A stretch of DNA of 64,000 nt from an uncultured Bacteroidota bacterium (GCA_937872515.1 CALMSX010000074.1:1-64000), one strand, 5' to 3'; positions 25,722-35,453 are shown, counted from the first letter of the stretch. Notes: generated by a model from the sequence alone, not told the origin. A program made the numbers and translations.

Positions 25722-25729
25722 CAAATATA
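25722..25729 (-). promoter_or_regulatory. gap-pgk -7 box (TATATTTG)
   Basis: On the minus strand TATATTTG matches TAnnTTTG, 45 bases before the gap start codon. No clear -33 TTG is visible at 17-23 bases. Confidence 0.5.
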
Positions 25730-25757
25730 TCTGAAAAAGAATAAATGATAGGTAAAA

Positions 25758-26468
25758 TTACAAATGATTTTTATTTATTTGGTGAGATCTTGGTTTATTC
25801 AGTAACAGCTGATGCCAAAAATGGAGGTAGGGTGACCATTTTTCTGCCAAAACTGCCTCACCAAATCGTTCGTTCAATTCAAAATAGTGTTCAATGATGG
25901 AAGCCTGTTGCTCAAAGTTAAAATCAAATAGGGTTTTACCTTCGTCAATGGCAATGTAAAGACCTGCCAGTCCCCCATAATCGTATCCCTCTTTGCTCCT
26001 TTGGGCAAGTAAGGCTCTGAATATGTAAACGGACCCAAAATGGTAGTACTGGTAGACGTGCATCAGTTCATGGATAAATACATCCCTTCTCAATGATTTC
26101 CAGGTATGGATGAGATCAAAAGAAACATAAGCTATTCCCCACTTTTTACTAACCCTGCCGGAAAAGTTGTCAATTAGCACCTTATCCAAATCAACACAAT
26201 CTTTAAAAACACTTTCGGCCAGATTGAGCTCTTCTTTGGAGAGGAATCGGATCGATGGTTTCAACAGAAAGTAAACCGTCTTATACAATTCAGGAATGAA
26301 TACAACATCTAAAATATAAAACCAAAGATCAAATAACCATATTCCCGCATGGTGAACCCTAAGGTGAGCCGGATGTCTGTAAAAAAAATAGGATAAATGT
26401 CTCAACAGCCTTATCCATCTGATGCTAATTTCAGAAGGAGAAAGTTTTAATGTAGACCATTTTGACAT
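25758..26468 (-). CDS. Putative membrane-associated HExxH metallopeptidase, unknown
   Basis: The 236-residue protein starts at the ATG at 26468, sharing bases with the stop of the upstream permease (TGATG). A metal-binding motif FIHELMHVYQYYHFG (HExxH, near residue 135) is followed about 60 residues later by FNFEQQASIIEHYF with candidate third-ligand glutamates. The pattern recalls eCIS-core/DUF4157-type proteins. The N-terminal 60 residues are rich in aromatic and hydrophobic residues (WLFDLWFYILDVVFIPELY). Proteolytic activity is inferred only from the motif. Coupling to an FtsX-type permease suggests an envelope role. Confidence 0.6.
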   Translation of the reverse strand: MSKWSTLKLSPSEISIRWIRLLRHLSYFFYRHPAHLRVHHAGIWLFDLWFYILDVVFIPELYKTVYFLLKPSIRFLSKEELNLAESVFKDCVDLDKVLIDNFSGRVSKKWGIAYVSFDLIHTWKSLRRDVFIHELMHVYQYYHFGSVYIFRALLAQRSKEGYDYGGLAGLYIAIDEGKTLFDFNFEQQASIIEHYFELNERFGEAVLAEKWSPYLHFWHQLLLNKPRSHQINKNHL

Positions 26469-27775
26469 CAACTGAATCGCAGTGCTTTAACCGGGGTAAT
26501 TCTGGAAACAATATAAGATGGAAGCACCATGGTGATCATGCAGGCTAAAAAGGCTATTAAATTGATGAGCACAATTTGCCAAAAGTTAATATGAATGGGG
26601 GCTACACTTAAATAATAATTGGTCTCATCCAGTTTTATCCAACCGGTGGTTTTCTGGAGCCAGGCTATTCCCAGTCCCAAAGCGTTGCCTGCCAGTAGTC
26701 CTAATAGCAGGATGTAAGCTGCATGGTACAAAAAGATTTTACGAATGGTCCAGTTGCTGGCCCCTAACGCTTTTAAAACGCCCACCATTCTTGTCCGTTC
26801 CAAAATCAAAATCAGCAACACAGTCGTGAGATTGATGATGGCTACCAAACCCATCAATTGCAAAATGACTCTTTCATTGATGTCTTGCAGATTTAACCAC
26901 TCAAAAATATTGGGAAACTTTTCAAATATGGTTTCGCAATACATGCTCGATGGCAGAATTTCTGCATAGATGTATTCGTTTAATGCCGGTATGTCTGTAT
27001 CAGGAGTCGCAAACAGTTCCAGCCCACTGTATTGATTCGCATCCCATCCCAACACCGAACGAAGTAGCTCAGAACTGCCCAATACAAATCGTTCGTCATA
27101 CTCCTCTAATCCCGTATTGTAAATACCACTAATGGTAAGGGCTCTTCTAAGCCTGGCATTGTCTTTTACAAAAGAAACAATCAACCGGTCTCCCACTTTT
27201 AGCGATAACTTGTTGGCGATGATTTTACTTATTACAATTTGAGTTTGTAGTTGGTCTTTTGAAGGTGGATTCCCCGCAACCATAAATCGTTGAAGGTTAT
27301 CCCAATTAAAATCTTCGCTAAGGCCCTTAAACAAACCCGCCAAAAGGTCTTTTTTGTTTTCAAGCAAACATGGCATTATGATGTAAGGGTAGACCTGGGC
27401 TACTGCAGCGTGTCCTTCCCTGGATTGAAATATTGCCTTAATGTCACTATCCATGCCCTCATCTGATCTAACAAAGTCATCCGTCTTTACTGCCTTCAAC
27501 TTTGATATCAGTGCGGGAGAGACATCCATGGGCCTCAGGTCAAAATTTCGGGTTACACCTGCATCCGAAATGTGTACATGTCCCCAAAAACCAAATATTT
27601 TTTCATGCACTTCATTTTTGAAACCCGAGATGATGGCTGAACTTAAAATCATTACCGCTGTACTGATGGCCAGGCCCACAATGGCTATGGCCAAAATAAT
27701 ACGGGTAAATGACTTATCTCCCGTCAACGCCAGCCGGGTTGCAATAAAAAATGAGGTATCTCCCTTCGTTCTCAT
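26468..27775 (-). CDS. FtsX/LolC-type ABC permease
   Basis: Started at the ATG at 27775 the product is 435 residues (435 versus 444 if started at 27802; the longest frame at 27895 has a poor N-terminus). It has one membrane segment near residue 25-45 (TRIILAIAIVGLAISTAVMIL), a large periplasmic MacB-type domain and three C-terminal membrane segments (LVAIINLTTVLLILIL, HAAYILLLGLLAGNALGLGIAW, INLIAFLACMITMVL), the lipoprotein-releasing permease layout. The matching ATPase (LolD-like) is not in the window. It forms a coupled pair with the HExxH protein. Confidence 0.8.
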   Translation of the reverse strand: MRTKGDTSFFIATRLALTGDKSFTRIILAIAIVGLAISTAVMILSSAIISGFKNEVHEKIFGFWGHVHISDAGVTRNFDLRPMDVSPALISKLKAVKTDDFVRSDEGMDSDIKAIFQSREGHAAVAQVYPYIIMPCLLENKKDLLAGLFKGLSEDFNWDNLQRFMVAGNPPSKDQLQTQIVISKIIANKLSLKVGDRLIVSFVKDNARLRRALTISGIYNTGLEEYDERFVLGSSELLRSVLGWDANQYSGLELFATPDTDIPALNEYIYAEILPSSMYCETIFEKFPNIFEWLNLQDINERVILQLMGLVAIINLTTVLLILILERTRMVGVLKALGASNWTIRKIFLYHAAYILLLGLLAGNALGLGIAWLQKTTGWIKLDETNYYLSVAPIHINFWQIVLINLIAFLACMITMVLPSYIVSRITPVKALRFS

Positions 27776-27938
27776 AAGGATGTAAAAATAGCTTATTGGC
27801 ATGAATTGACCTAAAGAGAAGGAAGATGGCTGCCATCCATCTACAAAATTAAAATATTTACACCCATTTATTTTCAACAGATTACAAAATAACAAATAAA
27901 AATATGACTAAACATTAAATATTTTCGTAATACATAAA

Positions 27939-27977
27939 TGTCACATTATAAATAATTACAATATATTTGTCACATTA
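27939..27977 (+). promoter_or_regulatory. TATATTTG -7 box flanked by a TGTCACATTA direct repeat
   Basis: TATATTTG (27962-27969) fully matches TAnnTTTG, 35 bases before the start of the envelope protein gene. The 10-mer TGTCACATTA occurs at 27939-27948 and again at 27968-27977, 29 bases apart start to start; the second copy overlaps the -7 box. This may be a regulator site. Confidence 0.4.
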
Positions 27978-28004
27978 ATATAGTTATTTTAAACTAAGTG
28001 TCTC

Positions 28005-30065
28005 ATGAATAAGCAACTCAGGCTGGTCTTAGCACTGGCATTTTTTTCAATTTTGTCGCTGAACAATTATGCTCAGGACAAATTAGACCCAATCAAATCA
28101 CAGATTGATAAAGGGATGTACACCGAAGCGCTGACCACCCTTAATCAACACCTGGCTAAAAACCCCAATGATGGAAAGGCATATAGGTTATTGGCAGACT
28201 TACAACTCAAGTTGGGTAAAATTGATTTGGCTTGTGCCACCTATAGCATGATGGAAAGCATGAAATTATGCGATGATCAGACATTTTATGAGTATGGCTT
28301 AGCCCTTAAAATGGGCGGAAAGTATGATGAAGCCATCAAAAAATTTGGAAAAGTAAGTGGTAAGCTGAAAGAAGGTGCACAAAAACAGATCCAAAGTTGT
28401 GTGTTTGCAAAGGAGTTGATACGTACAGAAGACACCAAAAAAGTGATGAATCTGGACATGAATTCACCTTCATCAGAATATGGAGCTGTTTTGTACGAAC
28501 AGGTAGTCGTATTCAATGGAGAAAAATCACCTTTTATGACACCACAAACAGCCAGTATCATAAAAGACAACAAAGGACTCTATTTATGTAAGACCCTCCA
28601 CAACGGTAGTTCTGCTGCCCTGTTTATGGAAGGGAAAGTGAATGAGACCAAGATGGAAGCATTTTCCATTACACAAAATAACGGTGTGGCATTTTGTACT
28701 ACACAGCAAGTGGGTGGGTCACCTTTGGAAAGAATGAGTGATGCTGCCATCTATCTGGGCACTTACAATGGTTTTGGATTGAACAATATTACAGCCTTTT
28801 CACATAATGCATCGGGTGTAAGTAATTACAGTCCTTGTTTAAGTGAAGATGGGCTTACCCTTTACTTTGCATCCAACCGGGAAGGCGGCTTCGGCGGAAT
28901 GGACTTGTACAAAAGTACATTTGATGGCACCAACTGGTCAACCCCTGAAAACCTGGGAGAAGATGTAAATGGAAAGGGAAATGAAATTACTCCATTTTAT
29001 GCCAGTGGCATATTATGGTTTGCATCTGACAGCCATGGTGGTTTAGGTGGATATGATATTTTTTCAAGCCAAAATACCAGTGCAGGATTCATCGATGTGC
29101 AGCACGCAGGTTATGGAATTAACTCCGTGTCTAATGACTACTTCCCGCACGTAAAAAACTTAATCATGTACTTCACTTCTGACAGAATGGGAGGAAAAGG
29201 AAGAGAAGACATCTATCGCTCTCCTATTTCTGAGCACACGTTTACAGTGGAAGAAATGGATGCACCTTTGGTTAGTCAAATTGAAACAGAGACTATCGAA
29301 GAAGAAAGTGAGCCCGCTGCTTATGCATTGAATGAAGCCACATTAAATTATGGTAAAGTTGAAAATATTGATGCCCTACTTATGGGGGCCAGAAGGGTTT
29401 CTATCGGTGAGGTATTAGCTAGTAAAGACAAGCCTCGTGTCTATTTTATACAACTGGCATCTATGATTGCCAGCAACAGCGATGTCAACAAGTTCAAGAC
29501 GCTTGTCAAATTTGGTAACATCTATAAAGTAAAGGTGAATAATTCTACGAAAGTACGATTGGGTTACTTTTTAGAAAGATCAGAAACTGATGTATTGTTA
29601 CAAAAAGTAAGAAGTGAAGGCTTCAAAGATGCTTTTATAGTTGAACAGGAACTATCTACATCTGATCTTGAATTGATGTTATCCCAATTGGATAATAAAA
29701 ATAATGCAGGAAATGTAAATTCAGCTCCTAAATCCAACCCAACTGTACACAATAACAAACCAAAAAATGACGCTCATACGGGAAATTTTGAATATACCAA
29801 GCCGTTGCCTGAAGTTACAGACAGAGAATACAAAGTAAGATTGGGAAGCTTTGAAGATCCTATTTGGTTTGACAGTAAAAAAGTGAGAGATCTTGGAAGA
29901 CTGGAGCAATGGACAAAAGGTGCATGGACCATCTTTATCTTAGGTGGATACAGCAACTATGACGATGCTGATCAGGCAAGAATACAAGCCATTAATCGTG
30001 GTTATGCTGACGCCGAAGTGGTAATTGACAATGGTGGCATTATCGAGAGAATCAAGAAGAATTAA
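28005..30065 (+). CDS. Exported TPR / PD40 / double SPOR domain protein (PorE-like)
   Basis: The 686-residue protein has a signal peptide (about residues 1-23, ending NNYAQ), TPR-like helices (residues about 30-140, with LNQHLAKNPNDGKAYRLLADL), a beta-propeller part of the PD40 type (about residues 270-410, with LYFASNREGGFGGMDLY, LWFASDSHGGLGGYDIF and MYFTSDRMGGKGREDIY), and two SPOR-like domains (about residues 478-555 and 607-685). SPOR domains bind denuded peptidoglycan. The TPR-propeller layout matches T9SS protein PorE, in which an OmpA-type module holds peptidoglycan; here SPOR domains take that place. It is likely an envelope scaffold. A terminator follows at 30086. Confidence 0.7.
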   Translation: MNKQLRLVLALAFFSILSLNNYAQDKLDPIKSQIDKGMYTEALTTLNQHLAKNPNDGKAYRLLADLQLKLGKIDLACATYSMMESMKLCDDQTFYEYGLALKMGGKYDEAIKKFGKVSGKLKEGAQKQIQSCVFAKELIRTEDTKKVMNLDMNSPSSEYGAVLYEQVVVFNGEKSPFMTPQTASIIKDNKGLYLCKTLHNGSSAALFMEGKVNETKMEAFSITQNNGVAFCTTQQVGGSPLERMSDAAIYLGTYNGFGLNNITAFSHNASGVSNYSPCLSEDGLTLYFASNREGGFGGMDLYKSTFDGTNWSTPENLGEDVNGKGNEITPFYASGILWFASDSHGGLGGYDIFSSQNTSAGFIDVQHAGYGINSVSNDYFPHVKNLIMYFTSDRMGGKGREDIYRSPISEHTFTVEEMDAPLVSQIETETIEEESEPAAYALNEATLNYGKVENIDALLMGARRVSIGEVLASKDKPRVYFIQLASMIASNSDVNKFKTLVKFGNIYKVKVNNSTKVRLGYFLERSETDVLLQKVRSEGFKDAFIVEQELSTSDLELMLSQLDNKNNAGNVNSAPKSNPTVHNNKPKNDAHTGNFEYTKPLPEVTDREYKVRLGSFEDPIWFDSKKVRDLGRLEQWTKGAWTIFILGGYSNYDDADQARIQAINRGYADAEVVIDNGGIIERIKKN

Positions 30066-30082
30066 TAGAAAATGATGTAAGT

Positions 30083-30118
30083 AAAAAAGCTGATGGGATG
30101 ACCATCAGCTTTTTTTTT
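30083..30118 (+). terminator. Rho-independent terminator, shared by convergent genes
   Basis: An 11-base-pair stem (30086-30096 and 30102-30112, 5-base loop) has a T-run at 30110-30118 on the plus strand and an A-run at 30083-30088, so it works both ways. The trmH stop codon lies inside the 3' arm. Confidence 0.85.
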
Positions 30119-30776
30119 GCTCTATTTTTTCGTTGACCATTTGGTTGAGCAGCGTGGCATCTTTTTCATAAATCCGGGGCCTTGCTTGTTGCAAATAGGT
30201 TTGCCAGGTTTCACTCATTTGCGGGTTCGAAAGGTCAAATTCCTGATGGTAACATCCTGCATTCATTCTTTGTCTAGAAGCTTCAAAGACAATGATAGAA
30301 GTGGCTACCGAAACATTGAGGCTTTCGGCCATACCATGGATTGGAATTATGATATTACCATCGCTGTATGCCATTAAATCCTTGCTGATACCTTCCTTTT
30401 CATTGCCCAAAACAATGGCTACATCCGTTTCCAGATTGGTCTCATAAATACTTTTAGCACCCTGGTACAAATTGGTGGTAAGCACTTTTTTGTATTTTTT
30501 CTTAACGGCCATCATGCATTCATCCAGGTCATCATAAAAAAGGGGAGTAATCCACTTCCCCACTCCACTGGTTGCATTCCTGCCAATGTAGCGGGCAGAG
30601 TTGTGGGTGTCTTTGCTGTATAAAATGTAAAGTTCTGGAATACCAATGGCCTCGCAGCTTCTCATCACGGCGCCTAGATTATGGGGATCGTGAACGTTTT
30701 CTAAAACAATGGTAAGATTCCACTGTCTTTTCCTTACCACTTCCTTTAATTTATGGAGTCTCTCGTCGGACAACAT
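30105..30776 (-). CDS. trmH: tRNA (guanosine-18-2'-O)-methyltransferase, SPOUT/TrmH family
   Basis: TrmH methylates the 2'-OH of G18 in tRNA with SAM. The 223-residue protein starts at the ATG at 30776. It shows the SPOUT motifs LENVHDPHNLGAVMRSCEAIG, IVLGNEKEGIS (the knot and SAM-binding) and IPIHGMAESLNVSVATSI. Length is close to TrmH (229 in E. coli) and the C-terminal segment MSETWQTYLQQARPRIYE is TrmH-like, but a rRNA target cannot be ruled out. It ends inside the terminator and follows the lipoprotein gene directly. Confidence 0.82.
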   Translation of the reverse strand: MLSDERLHKLKEVVRKRQWNLTIVLENVHDPHNLGAVMRSCEAIGIPELYILYSKDTHNSARYIGRNATSGVGKWITPLFYDDLDECMMAVKKKYKKVLTTNLYQGAKSIYETNLETDVAIVLGNEKEGISKDLMAYSDGNIIIPIHGMAESLNVSVATSIIVFEASRQRMNAGCYHQEFDLSNPQMSETWQTYLQQARPRIYEKDATLLNQMVNEKIEQKKS

Positions 30777-30778
30777 GG

Positions 30779-32152
30779 TCAATAAGCTTTCACAAACCTT
30801 GTTCCATCGAATCTCAGCATTTCGAGGTACTTGTTTTCAAAATAATCAATTTCACTGGCAGATCCCTCTGTATGGGCAGCCCTTACGTCAAATTTGGAAT
30901 GAAGATATTGTCCGTTATCTGTACTCAGATAAGGAGCAAAACTTTCACCATACTCACTCAAATGCCGGCCTATAAACAACATGTGATCAAATCCTTCATA
31001 AGCATCGGTTTCGGGCAAAGCGCCAAAGTGATCAAAAAATTTCCTGTCGAAAGATTTGACCTCTTCTCTGAATTCTTCCACATATCTTGATGCCGGAATA
31101 TGGACATTCAGGCCTGAGAAAAAATCGAAGCCCATCTTTTCCGAATCCTTTAAAATAGGCATGCCATAAACTGTTACTGGATAACTTCCTTTTTCTGCCA
31201 ATAACCTTCGCATGGCATTGTAAAGATAGAGCTCGTCTTTATAGGAATAATTGGGAAAAACAAAGACATTTTTACCTGACTCTATCAAATCGTAAAAGAC
31301 CCTGCTGCCCAAAGAAAGCGAATCTTCCAATACCCAATATTCCGTGAATATTTTTTCCAAAGGTTGTCCTGAAATTTCAGCAGCGGTGGTTTGAAAATAT
31401 TTGAACCAGGCTTTATCGGACTTGGTATTTCTTCCCACCAATACTACTTCATTGGCATTGTAATGGGACAATACATGCTTGGTTATCGATGAAAAATGCG
31501 ATTTCAGTGAAGGTTTAAGCTGAATAAATGAAGGAGCATTTTCAATACTCGACAAGCTAAAGAAAGGAGAAACAACAGTCGCATTTTTGGACTTTCCTAA
31601 ATCGACCATTTGTTTCAATAAGTTTTCATCGGATGGGGCAAAAATCAGTTTCGACTCATCTTGCGCCAACTGATCCAACACTGCACTTTCTTCGGCATTA
31701 TAAACACGGATGGTAAAATCATGTCCTTCCAAAGCCAGTTCTTCGGCTGCCAGTTTCATACCCCCATAATACTGCAAAAACCTTTCATTGCCAGCATTTT
31801 CAGAAAAAGGAAGGACTACAGCCACGTCGTAATGGTTGTATTTTTTAGCAGGGGCAGCATTGTTATCAGCCTTTTTTTCGCCTACAACTTCAGTTTCTTC
31901 CTTTTTATTTTTGGAAGGATCTGTTGCTTCCTCTGCTTTCTTAACAGCAAGGCTGTCTGCCTTGGTCACTTCCTTTTTTTCCGGCAGTTGTTTTACTTCT
32001 GTTTTAGTCAGTTTGGTGGCTGGCGAACATGCTACCACAAACAAAAGAATAGCCCAAATCCACAGCTTATTCCCACTCAATGGTAGCCGGTGGTTTGGTG
32101 CTAATATCGTAAACAACCCTGTTAATTCCTTTGACATTGTTGATAATTTCAC
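30779..32152 (-). CDS. PBP1-type periplasmic-binding lipoprotein (LppC/substrate-binding-like)
   Basis: The product has a lipobox FVVACSP and then a Lys/Glu-rich linker (about 60 residues) before a type 1 periplasmic-binding fold ([75 protein letters not shown]). Similar lipoproteins resemble amino-acid ABC binding proteins and the PBP activator LpoA. The start is unclear: ATGs at 32152 and 32137 lie inside guaA and give 35-40 residues before the hydrophobic stretch, whereas a TTG at 32080 gives a normal 20-residue signal peptide and overlaps guaA by 14 bases. I prefer 32080. It is directly upstream of trmH (start codon 3 bases after this stop). Confidence 0.7.
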   Translation of the reverse strand: MKLSTMSKELTGLFTILAPNHRLPLSGNKLWIWAILLFVVACSPATKLTKTEVKQLPEKKEVTKADSLAVKKAEEATDPSKNKKEETEVVGEKKADNNAAPAKKYNHYDVAVVLPFSENAGNERFLQYYGGMKLAAEELALEGHDFTIRVYNAEESAVLDQLAQDESKLIFAPSDENLLKQMVDLGKSKNATVVSPFFSLSSIENAPSFIQLKPSLKSHFSSITKHVLSHYNANEVVLVGRNTKSDKAWFKYFQTTAAEISGQPLEKIFTEYWVLEDSLSLGSRVFYDLIESGKNVFVFPNYSYKDELYLYNAMRRLLAEKGSYPVTVYGMPILKDSEKMGFDFFSGLNVHIPASRYVEEFREEVKSFDRKFFDHFGALPETDAYEGFDHMLFIGRHLSEYGESFAPYLSTDNGQYLHSKFDVRAAHTEGSASEIDYFENKYLEMLRFDGTRFVKAY

Positions 32153-33608
32153 TTGATACGGTATTTAAAAAATCATACGGAAGGTCAGACCAGACTGCGG
32201 TCATTCCATCAACTGAATTGACACAACGCAGAGCAACCGTAAATTCGTATGTTCTTTCATCGCCCATTACACCTACTGATTGAACCGGAAGCAAAATGGC
32301 TCCAGCCTGCCACACTTTATTGTACAGATCATATTCCTTCAGCTTACTGATAAAAATTGCATCTGCATCCTGACACAATTTGATTTTATCTCTGCTGATC
32401 TTACCTAGCACCCTGATGGCCAGGCCTGGTCCCGGAAAAGGATGTCTTTCTATCAACTCCTGGGCTATTCCCATTGCCAGGCCTACTCTTCTCACTTCAT
32501 CCTTGAACAACATTCTAATGGGTTCGATGAGTTTTAAATGCAGGGTATCTGGTAACCCTCCAACGTTGTGGTGCGATTTAATGGTTACAGAAGGGCCATG
32601 AACAGAGACAGATTCTATAACATCGGGGTAGATGGTGCCTTGTCCCAACCAGGAAACGCCTTCTATTTTGGCAGCTTCTCTCTGAAAAACTTCAATAAAT
32701 ACCCTTCCGATAATTTTTCGTTTGGTTTCAGGATCATCGACCCCTTCCAGTTCACTGAGAAAATCATTGGATGCGTCAACTCCTACAATATTGAAGCCCA
32801 TATTTCGATAGGAATGGAGAACCGATTGAAACTCCCCTTTTCTGAGTAGTCCGTTATCCAAAAAAACACAGGTAAGGCGGTCTCCAATGGCCTGATGGAT
32901 GAGACTGGCAGCCACTGTGGAATCTACCCCTCCTGATAGTCCCATCAATACTTTTCCATCTCCCACTTTTGATTTAATATCAGCTATGGTTTCTTCAATA
33001 TAAGCGGCTGGTGTCCAATCACAGTGGCAACCGGCTACATGTACTACAAAGTTTCTCAACATATCCATTCCTTCAACTGAATGGGTTACCTCCGGGTGAA
33101 ATTGAAAGCAATAATAGGGATGGTCAAAGGTACCTGGACGTGATCTGAATGCTGCTACGGGAATGTCATCTGTTGTAGCAATGGCTTCGAAGGTATCGGG
33201 CAGCACTTCAATCGAGTCACCGTGCGACATCCAAACCTGAGAAGAAGCAGAAATGCCCTGAAAGATAGGGTCGTTTTGGTCGGCGACATTGAGCCTGGCC
33301 TTACCATATTCCCTCTTTAATGTTTTTGAAACTTTTCCTCCCAATTGGTGCGCGGTAAGTTGTGCCCCATAACAAACCCCTAAAACCGGGAGCTTTCCCT
33401 TGATAAGATTTAAATCGGTGTAAAGCGCATTGGCGTCCAAAACAGAAAAGGGACTACCCGAAAGAATGATGCCTTTGGCAGATAGGTAATCTGAAGGCAG
33501 GGCATTATAGGGATAGATTTCACAAAACACATGCAACTCTCTTAATCTTCGGGCTATCAACTGTGTGTATTGAGAGCCGAAGTCAAGTATAATAATCCTT
33601 TCCTTCAT
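32067..33608 (-). CDS. guaA: GMP synthase (glutamine-hydrolysing)
   Basis: This enzyme aminates XMP to GMP with glutamine and ATP. The product is 513 residues when started at the ATG at 33608; the longer frame adds an unrelated 34-residue extension. N-terminal class I glutaminase: [27 protein letters not shown] (catalytic Cys) and [11 protein letters not shown] (catalytic His). ATP-pyrophosphatase P-loop: [13 protein letters not shown]-terminal dimerization domain ends [10 protein letters not shown], as expected. Its end overlaps the lipoprotein gene and promoter is at 33630. Confidence 0.97.
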   Translation of the reverse strand: MKERIIILDFGSQYTQLIARRLRELHVFCEIYPYNALPSDYLSAKGIILSGSPFSVLDANALYTDLNLIKGKLPVLGVCYGAQLTAHQLGGKVSKTLKREYGKARLNVADQNDPIFQGISASSQVWMSHGDSIEVLPDTFEAIATTDDIPVAAFRSRPGTFDHPYYCFQFHPEVTHSVEGMDMLRNFVVHVAGCHCDWTPAAYIEETIADIKSKVGDGKVLMGLSGGVDSTVAASLIHQAIGDRLTCVFLDNGLLRKGEFQSVLHSYRNMGFNIVGVDASNDFLSELEGVDDPETKRKIIGRVFIEVFQREAAKIEGVSWLGQGTIYPDVIESVSVHGPSVTIKSHHNVGGLPDTLHLKLIEPIRMLFKDEVRRVGLAMGIAQELIERHPFPGPGLAIRVLGKISRDKIKLCQDADAIFISKLKEYDLYNKVWQAGAILLPVQSVGVMGDERTYEFTVALRCVNSVDGMTAVWSDLPYDFLNTVSSEIINNVKGINRVVYDISTKPPATIEWE

Positions 33609-33629
33609 ACTATTATTTTGATATTGTGA

Positions 33630-33637
33630 CAAAGATA
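33630..33637 (-). promoter_or_regulatory. guaA -7 box (TATCTTTG)
   Basis: On the minus strand TATCTTTG (full match to TAnnTTTG) lies 21 bases before the guaA start codon at 33608. No purine riboswitch or PurR-like palindrome is evident in the leader. The remaining divergent gap, 33638-33910, holds no supported gene. Confidence 0.55.
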
Positions 33638-33910
33638 GCCGATATCTGTTAAATAAGGAAAACAGACCCCAATTACCTTGCAGATAGGAAGGATTAGGGG
33701 CAATCTCCAAATTTTCGCTATATTTTTATTAGGGATAGCCCTTACCATTGCCAATTTAAAATTCAATTAAGTCCAATTATACAAACTATGATTTGAAAAT
33801 ATCTACAAAGCAGAAACCGTAATTTGCCTATAGGCTAAAAACAGAAAAAGTAACCTAAAAAGGCTAAAGTGCGGATGGTTTTAATAGTTTTCGTTTTCTT
33901 AATAAAGCCG

Positions 33911-33918
33911 TATTTTTG
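33911..33918 (+). promoter_or_regulatory. lpdA -7 box (TATTTTTG)
   Basis: TATTTTTG is a full consensus match, 20 bases before the ATG at 33939. Its last base overlaps an in-frame GTG that would give a seven-residue longer protein, so I take the ATG as the start. Confidence 0.5.
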
Positions 33919-33938
33919 TGGGGAATAAAATCAAAAAT

Positions 33939-35336
33939 ATGAATTTTGACATCATTGTAATTGGTAGTGGACCTGGAGGTTATGTTGCAGCCATCAGAGC
34001 GTCACAGCTTGGCAAAAAAGTAGCAATTGTAGAAAAAGAATCTTTGGGTGGTATTTGTCTCAACTGGGGCTGTATACCTACAAAAGCCTTGTTGAAAAGC
34101 GCACAGGTCTTTAACTATATCAATCATGCAGAAGATTATGGCATTGTTGCCGGCAACCCCAAACCTGACTTTGCAGCCATTATCAAAAGAAGTCGAGGAG
34201 TAGCGGAAGGAATGAGCAAGGGTGTTCAATTTTTGATGAAAAAAAATAAGATAACCGTAATCACTGGAACTGCCTCGCTGGCAAGAGGTAAAAAAGTGGT
34301 GGTTACGGATGCAGAAGGCAAAAAAGCTGAATATGCGGCTGACCACATCATCATAGCCACCGGCAGCAGGGCTCGCCAACTGCCCAATCTTCCAATCGAC
34401 GGCAAAAAAATCATTGGCTACAGAGAAGCCATGTCATTGCCCACCCAGCCGGCAAGGATGGTGGTGGTTGGTGCAGGTGCCATAGGTGTAGAATTTGCCT
34501 ATTTTTATCACTCCATAGGAACTGAGGTTACGATAGTTGAATTTTTGGAACAAGGCCTCTTACCACGGGAGGATGCTGAAGTTTCCAAAGAACTTGCCAA
34601 GGTATTCACCAAATCAGGGATTAAAGTTTTGGCCAATACTTCAGTAGAAAAAGTGGATACCCAGGGAGATAAATGTAAGGTTACCATCAAAAACAGAAAA
34701 GATGGTAAAGAGGAGACCATTGAATGTGAAGTTGTGTTGAGTTCTGCCGGTATCAGCCCCAACACGGAAAACATTGGTCTTGAGTTGCTGGGAGTAGAAA
34801 CAGACAGAGGTATGATCAAAGTGGATGAGTACTATAGGACCAATGTACCGGGCATCTATGCCATTGGTGATGTGATTCCTACCCAGGCGTTGGCTCACGT
34901 AGCCAGTGCTGAAGGCATCACTTGTGTCGAAAAAATCAGCGGTTTACACGCAGAGCCCCTCGATTACAATAACATACCCTCCTGTACCTATTGCTCACCT
35001 GAAGTTGCCAGTGTTGGATATACAGAGGCAGCAGCCAAAGAGGCCGGCTACGAGGTAAAAGTTGGGAAATTTCCTTTTTCAGCCTCGGGCAAGGCAAGCG
35101 CATCTGGAGCCAAAGAAGGATTTGTGAAAGTGATTTACGATGCCAAATACGGGGAACTTCTGGGAGCCCATATGATAGGAATGAATGTAACCGAAATGAT
35201 AGCTGAAATTGTGGTTGCCAGAAAATTAGAGACCACAGGTCACGAAGTTTTAAAGGCAGTCCACCCTCACCCTACAATGAGCGAGGCCGTAATGGAAGCA
35301 ACGGCGGCTGCATATGATGAAGTAATACATTTGTAA
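33939..35336 (+). CDS. lpdA: Dihydrolipoyl dehydrogenase (E3)
   Basis: E3 of 2-oxoacid dehydrogenase complexes reoxidises dihydrolipoamide with NAD. The 465-residue protein has the FAD-binding IVIGSGPGGYVAAIRA, the redox-active disulfide GGICLNWGCIPTKALL, the NAD-binding VVVGAGAIGVEFAYFY, the second FAD motif GIYAIGDVI and the C-terminal HPHPTMSEAVMEA with the catalytic His/Glu. No E1 or E2 genes are beside it. The tRNA-Ala gene follows 39 bases after the stop, and its promoter overlaps the lpdA end. Confidence 0.96.
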   Translation: MNFDIIVIGSGPGGYVAAIRASQLGKKVAIVEKESLGGICLNWGCIPTKALLKSAQVFNYINHAEDYGIVAGNPKPDFAAIIKRSRGVAEGMSKGVQFLMKKNKITVITGTASLARGKKVVVTDAEGKKAEYAADHIIIATGSRARQLPNLPIDGKKIIGYREAMSLPTQPARMVVVGAGAIGVEFAYFYHSIGTEVTIVEFLEQGLLPREDAEVSKELAKVFTKSGIKVLANTSVEKVDTQGDKCKVTIKNRKDGKEETIECEVVLSSAGISPNTENIGLELLGVETDRGMIKVDEYYRTNVPGIYAIGDVIPTQALAHVASAEGITCVEKISGLHAEPLDYNNIPSCTYCSPEVASVGYTEAAAKEAGYEVKVGKFPFSASGKASASGAKEGFVKVIYDAKYGELLGAHMIGMNVTEMIAEIVVARKLETTGHEVLKAVHPHPTMSEAVMEATAAAYDEVIHL

Positions 35337-35360
35337 ATTAAAAAAAGCATCTTATATTTG
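35330..35360 (+). promoter_or_regulatory. tRNA-Ala promoter (TTTG-N19-TATATTTG)
   Basis: The -33 TTTG (35330-35333) overlaps the end of lpdA, and the -7 TATATTTG lies at 35353-35360, with an ideal 19-base spacer. Initiation about 7 bases downstream would fall just before the tRNA. Confidence 0.75.
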
Positions 35361-35375
35361 CCGACCAATGGTCAA

Positions 35376-35449
35376 GGGGAATTAGCTCAGTTGGCTAGAG
35401 CGCTACGCTGGCAGCGTAGAGGTCACCGGTTCGAGCCCGGTATTCTCCA
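35376..35449 (+). tRNA. tRNA-Ala (anticodon GGC)
   Basis: The 74-base sequence folds as a cloverleaf with acceptor strands GGGGAAT/ATTCTCC, anticodon stem CTACG/CGTAG, the loop CTGGCAG with anticodon GGC at 35410-35412, and T-arm GGTTCGAGCC. CCA is not encoded. The anticodon reads GCC/GCU alanine codons. Confidence 0.95.
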
Positions 35450-35453
35450 CAAA

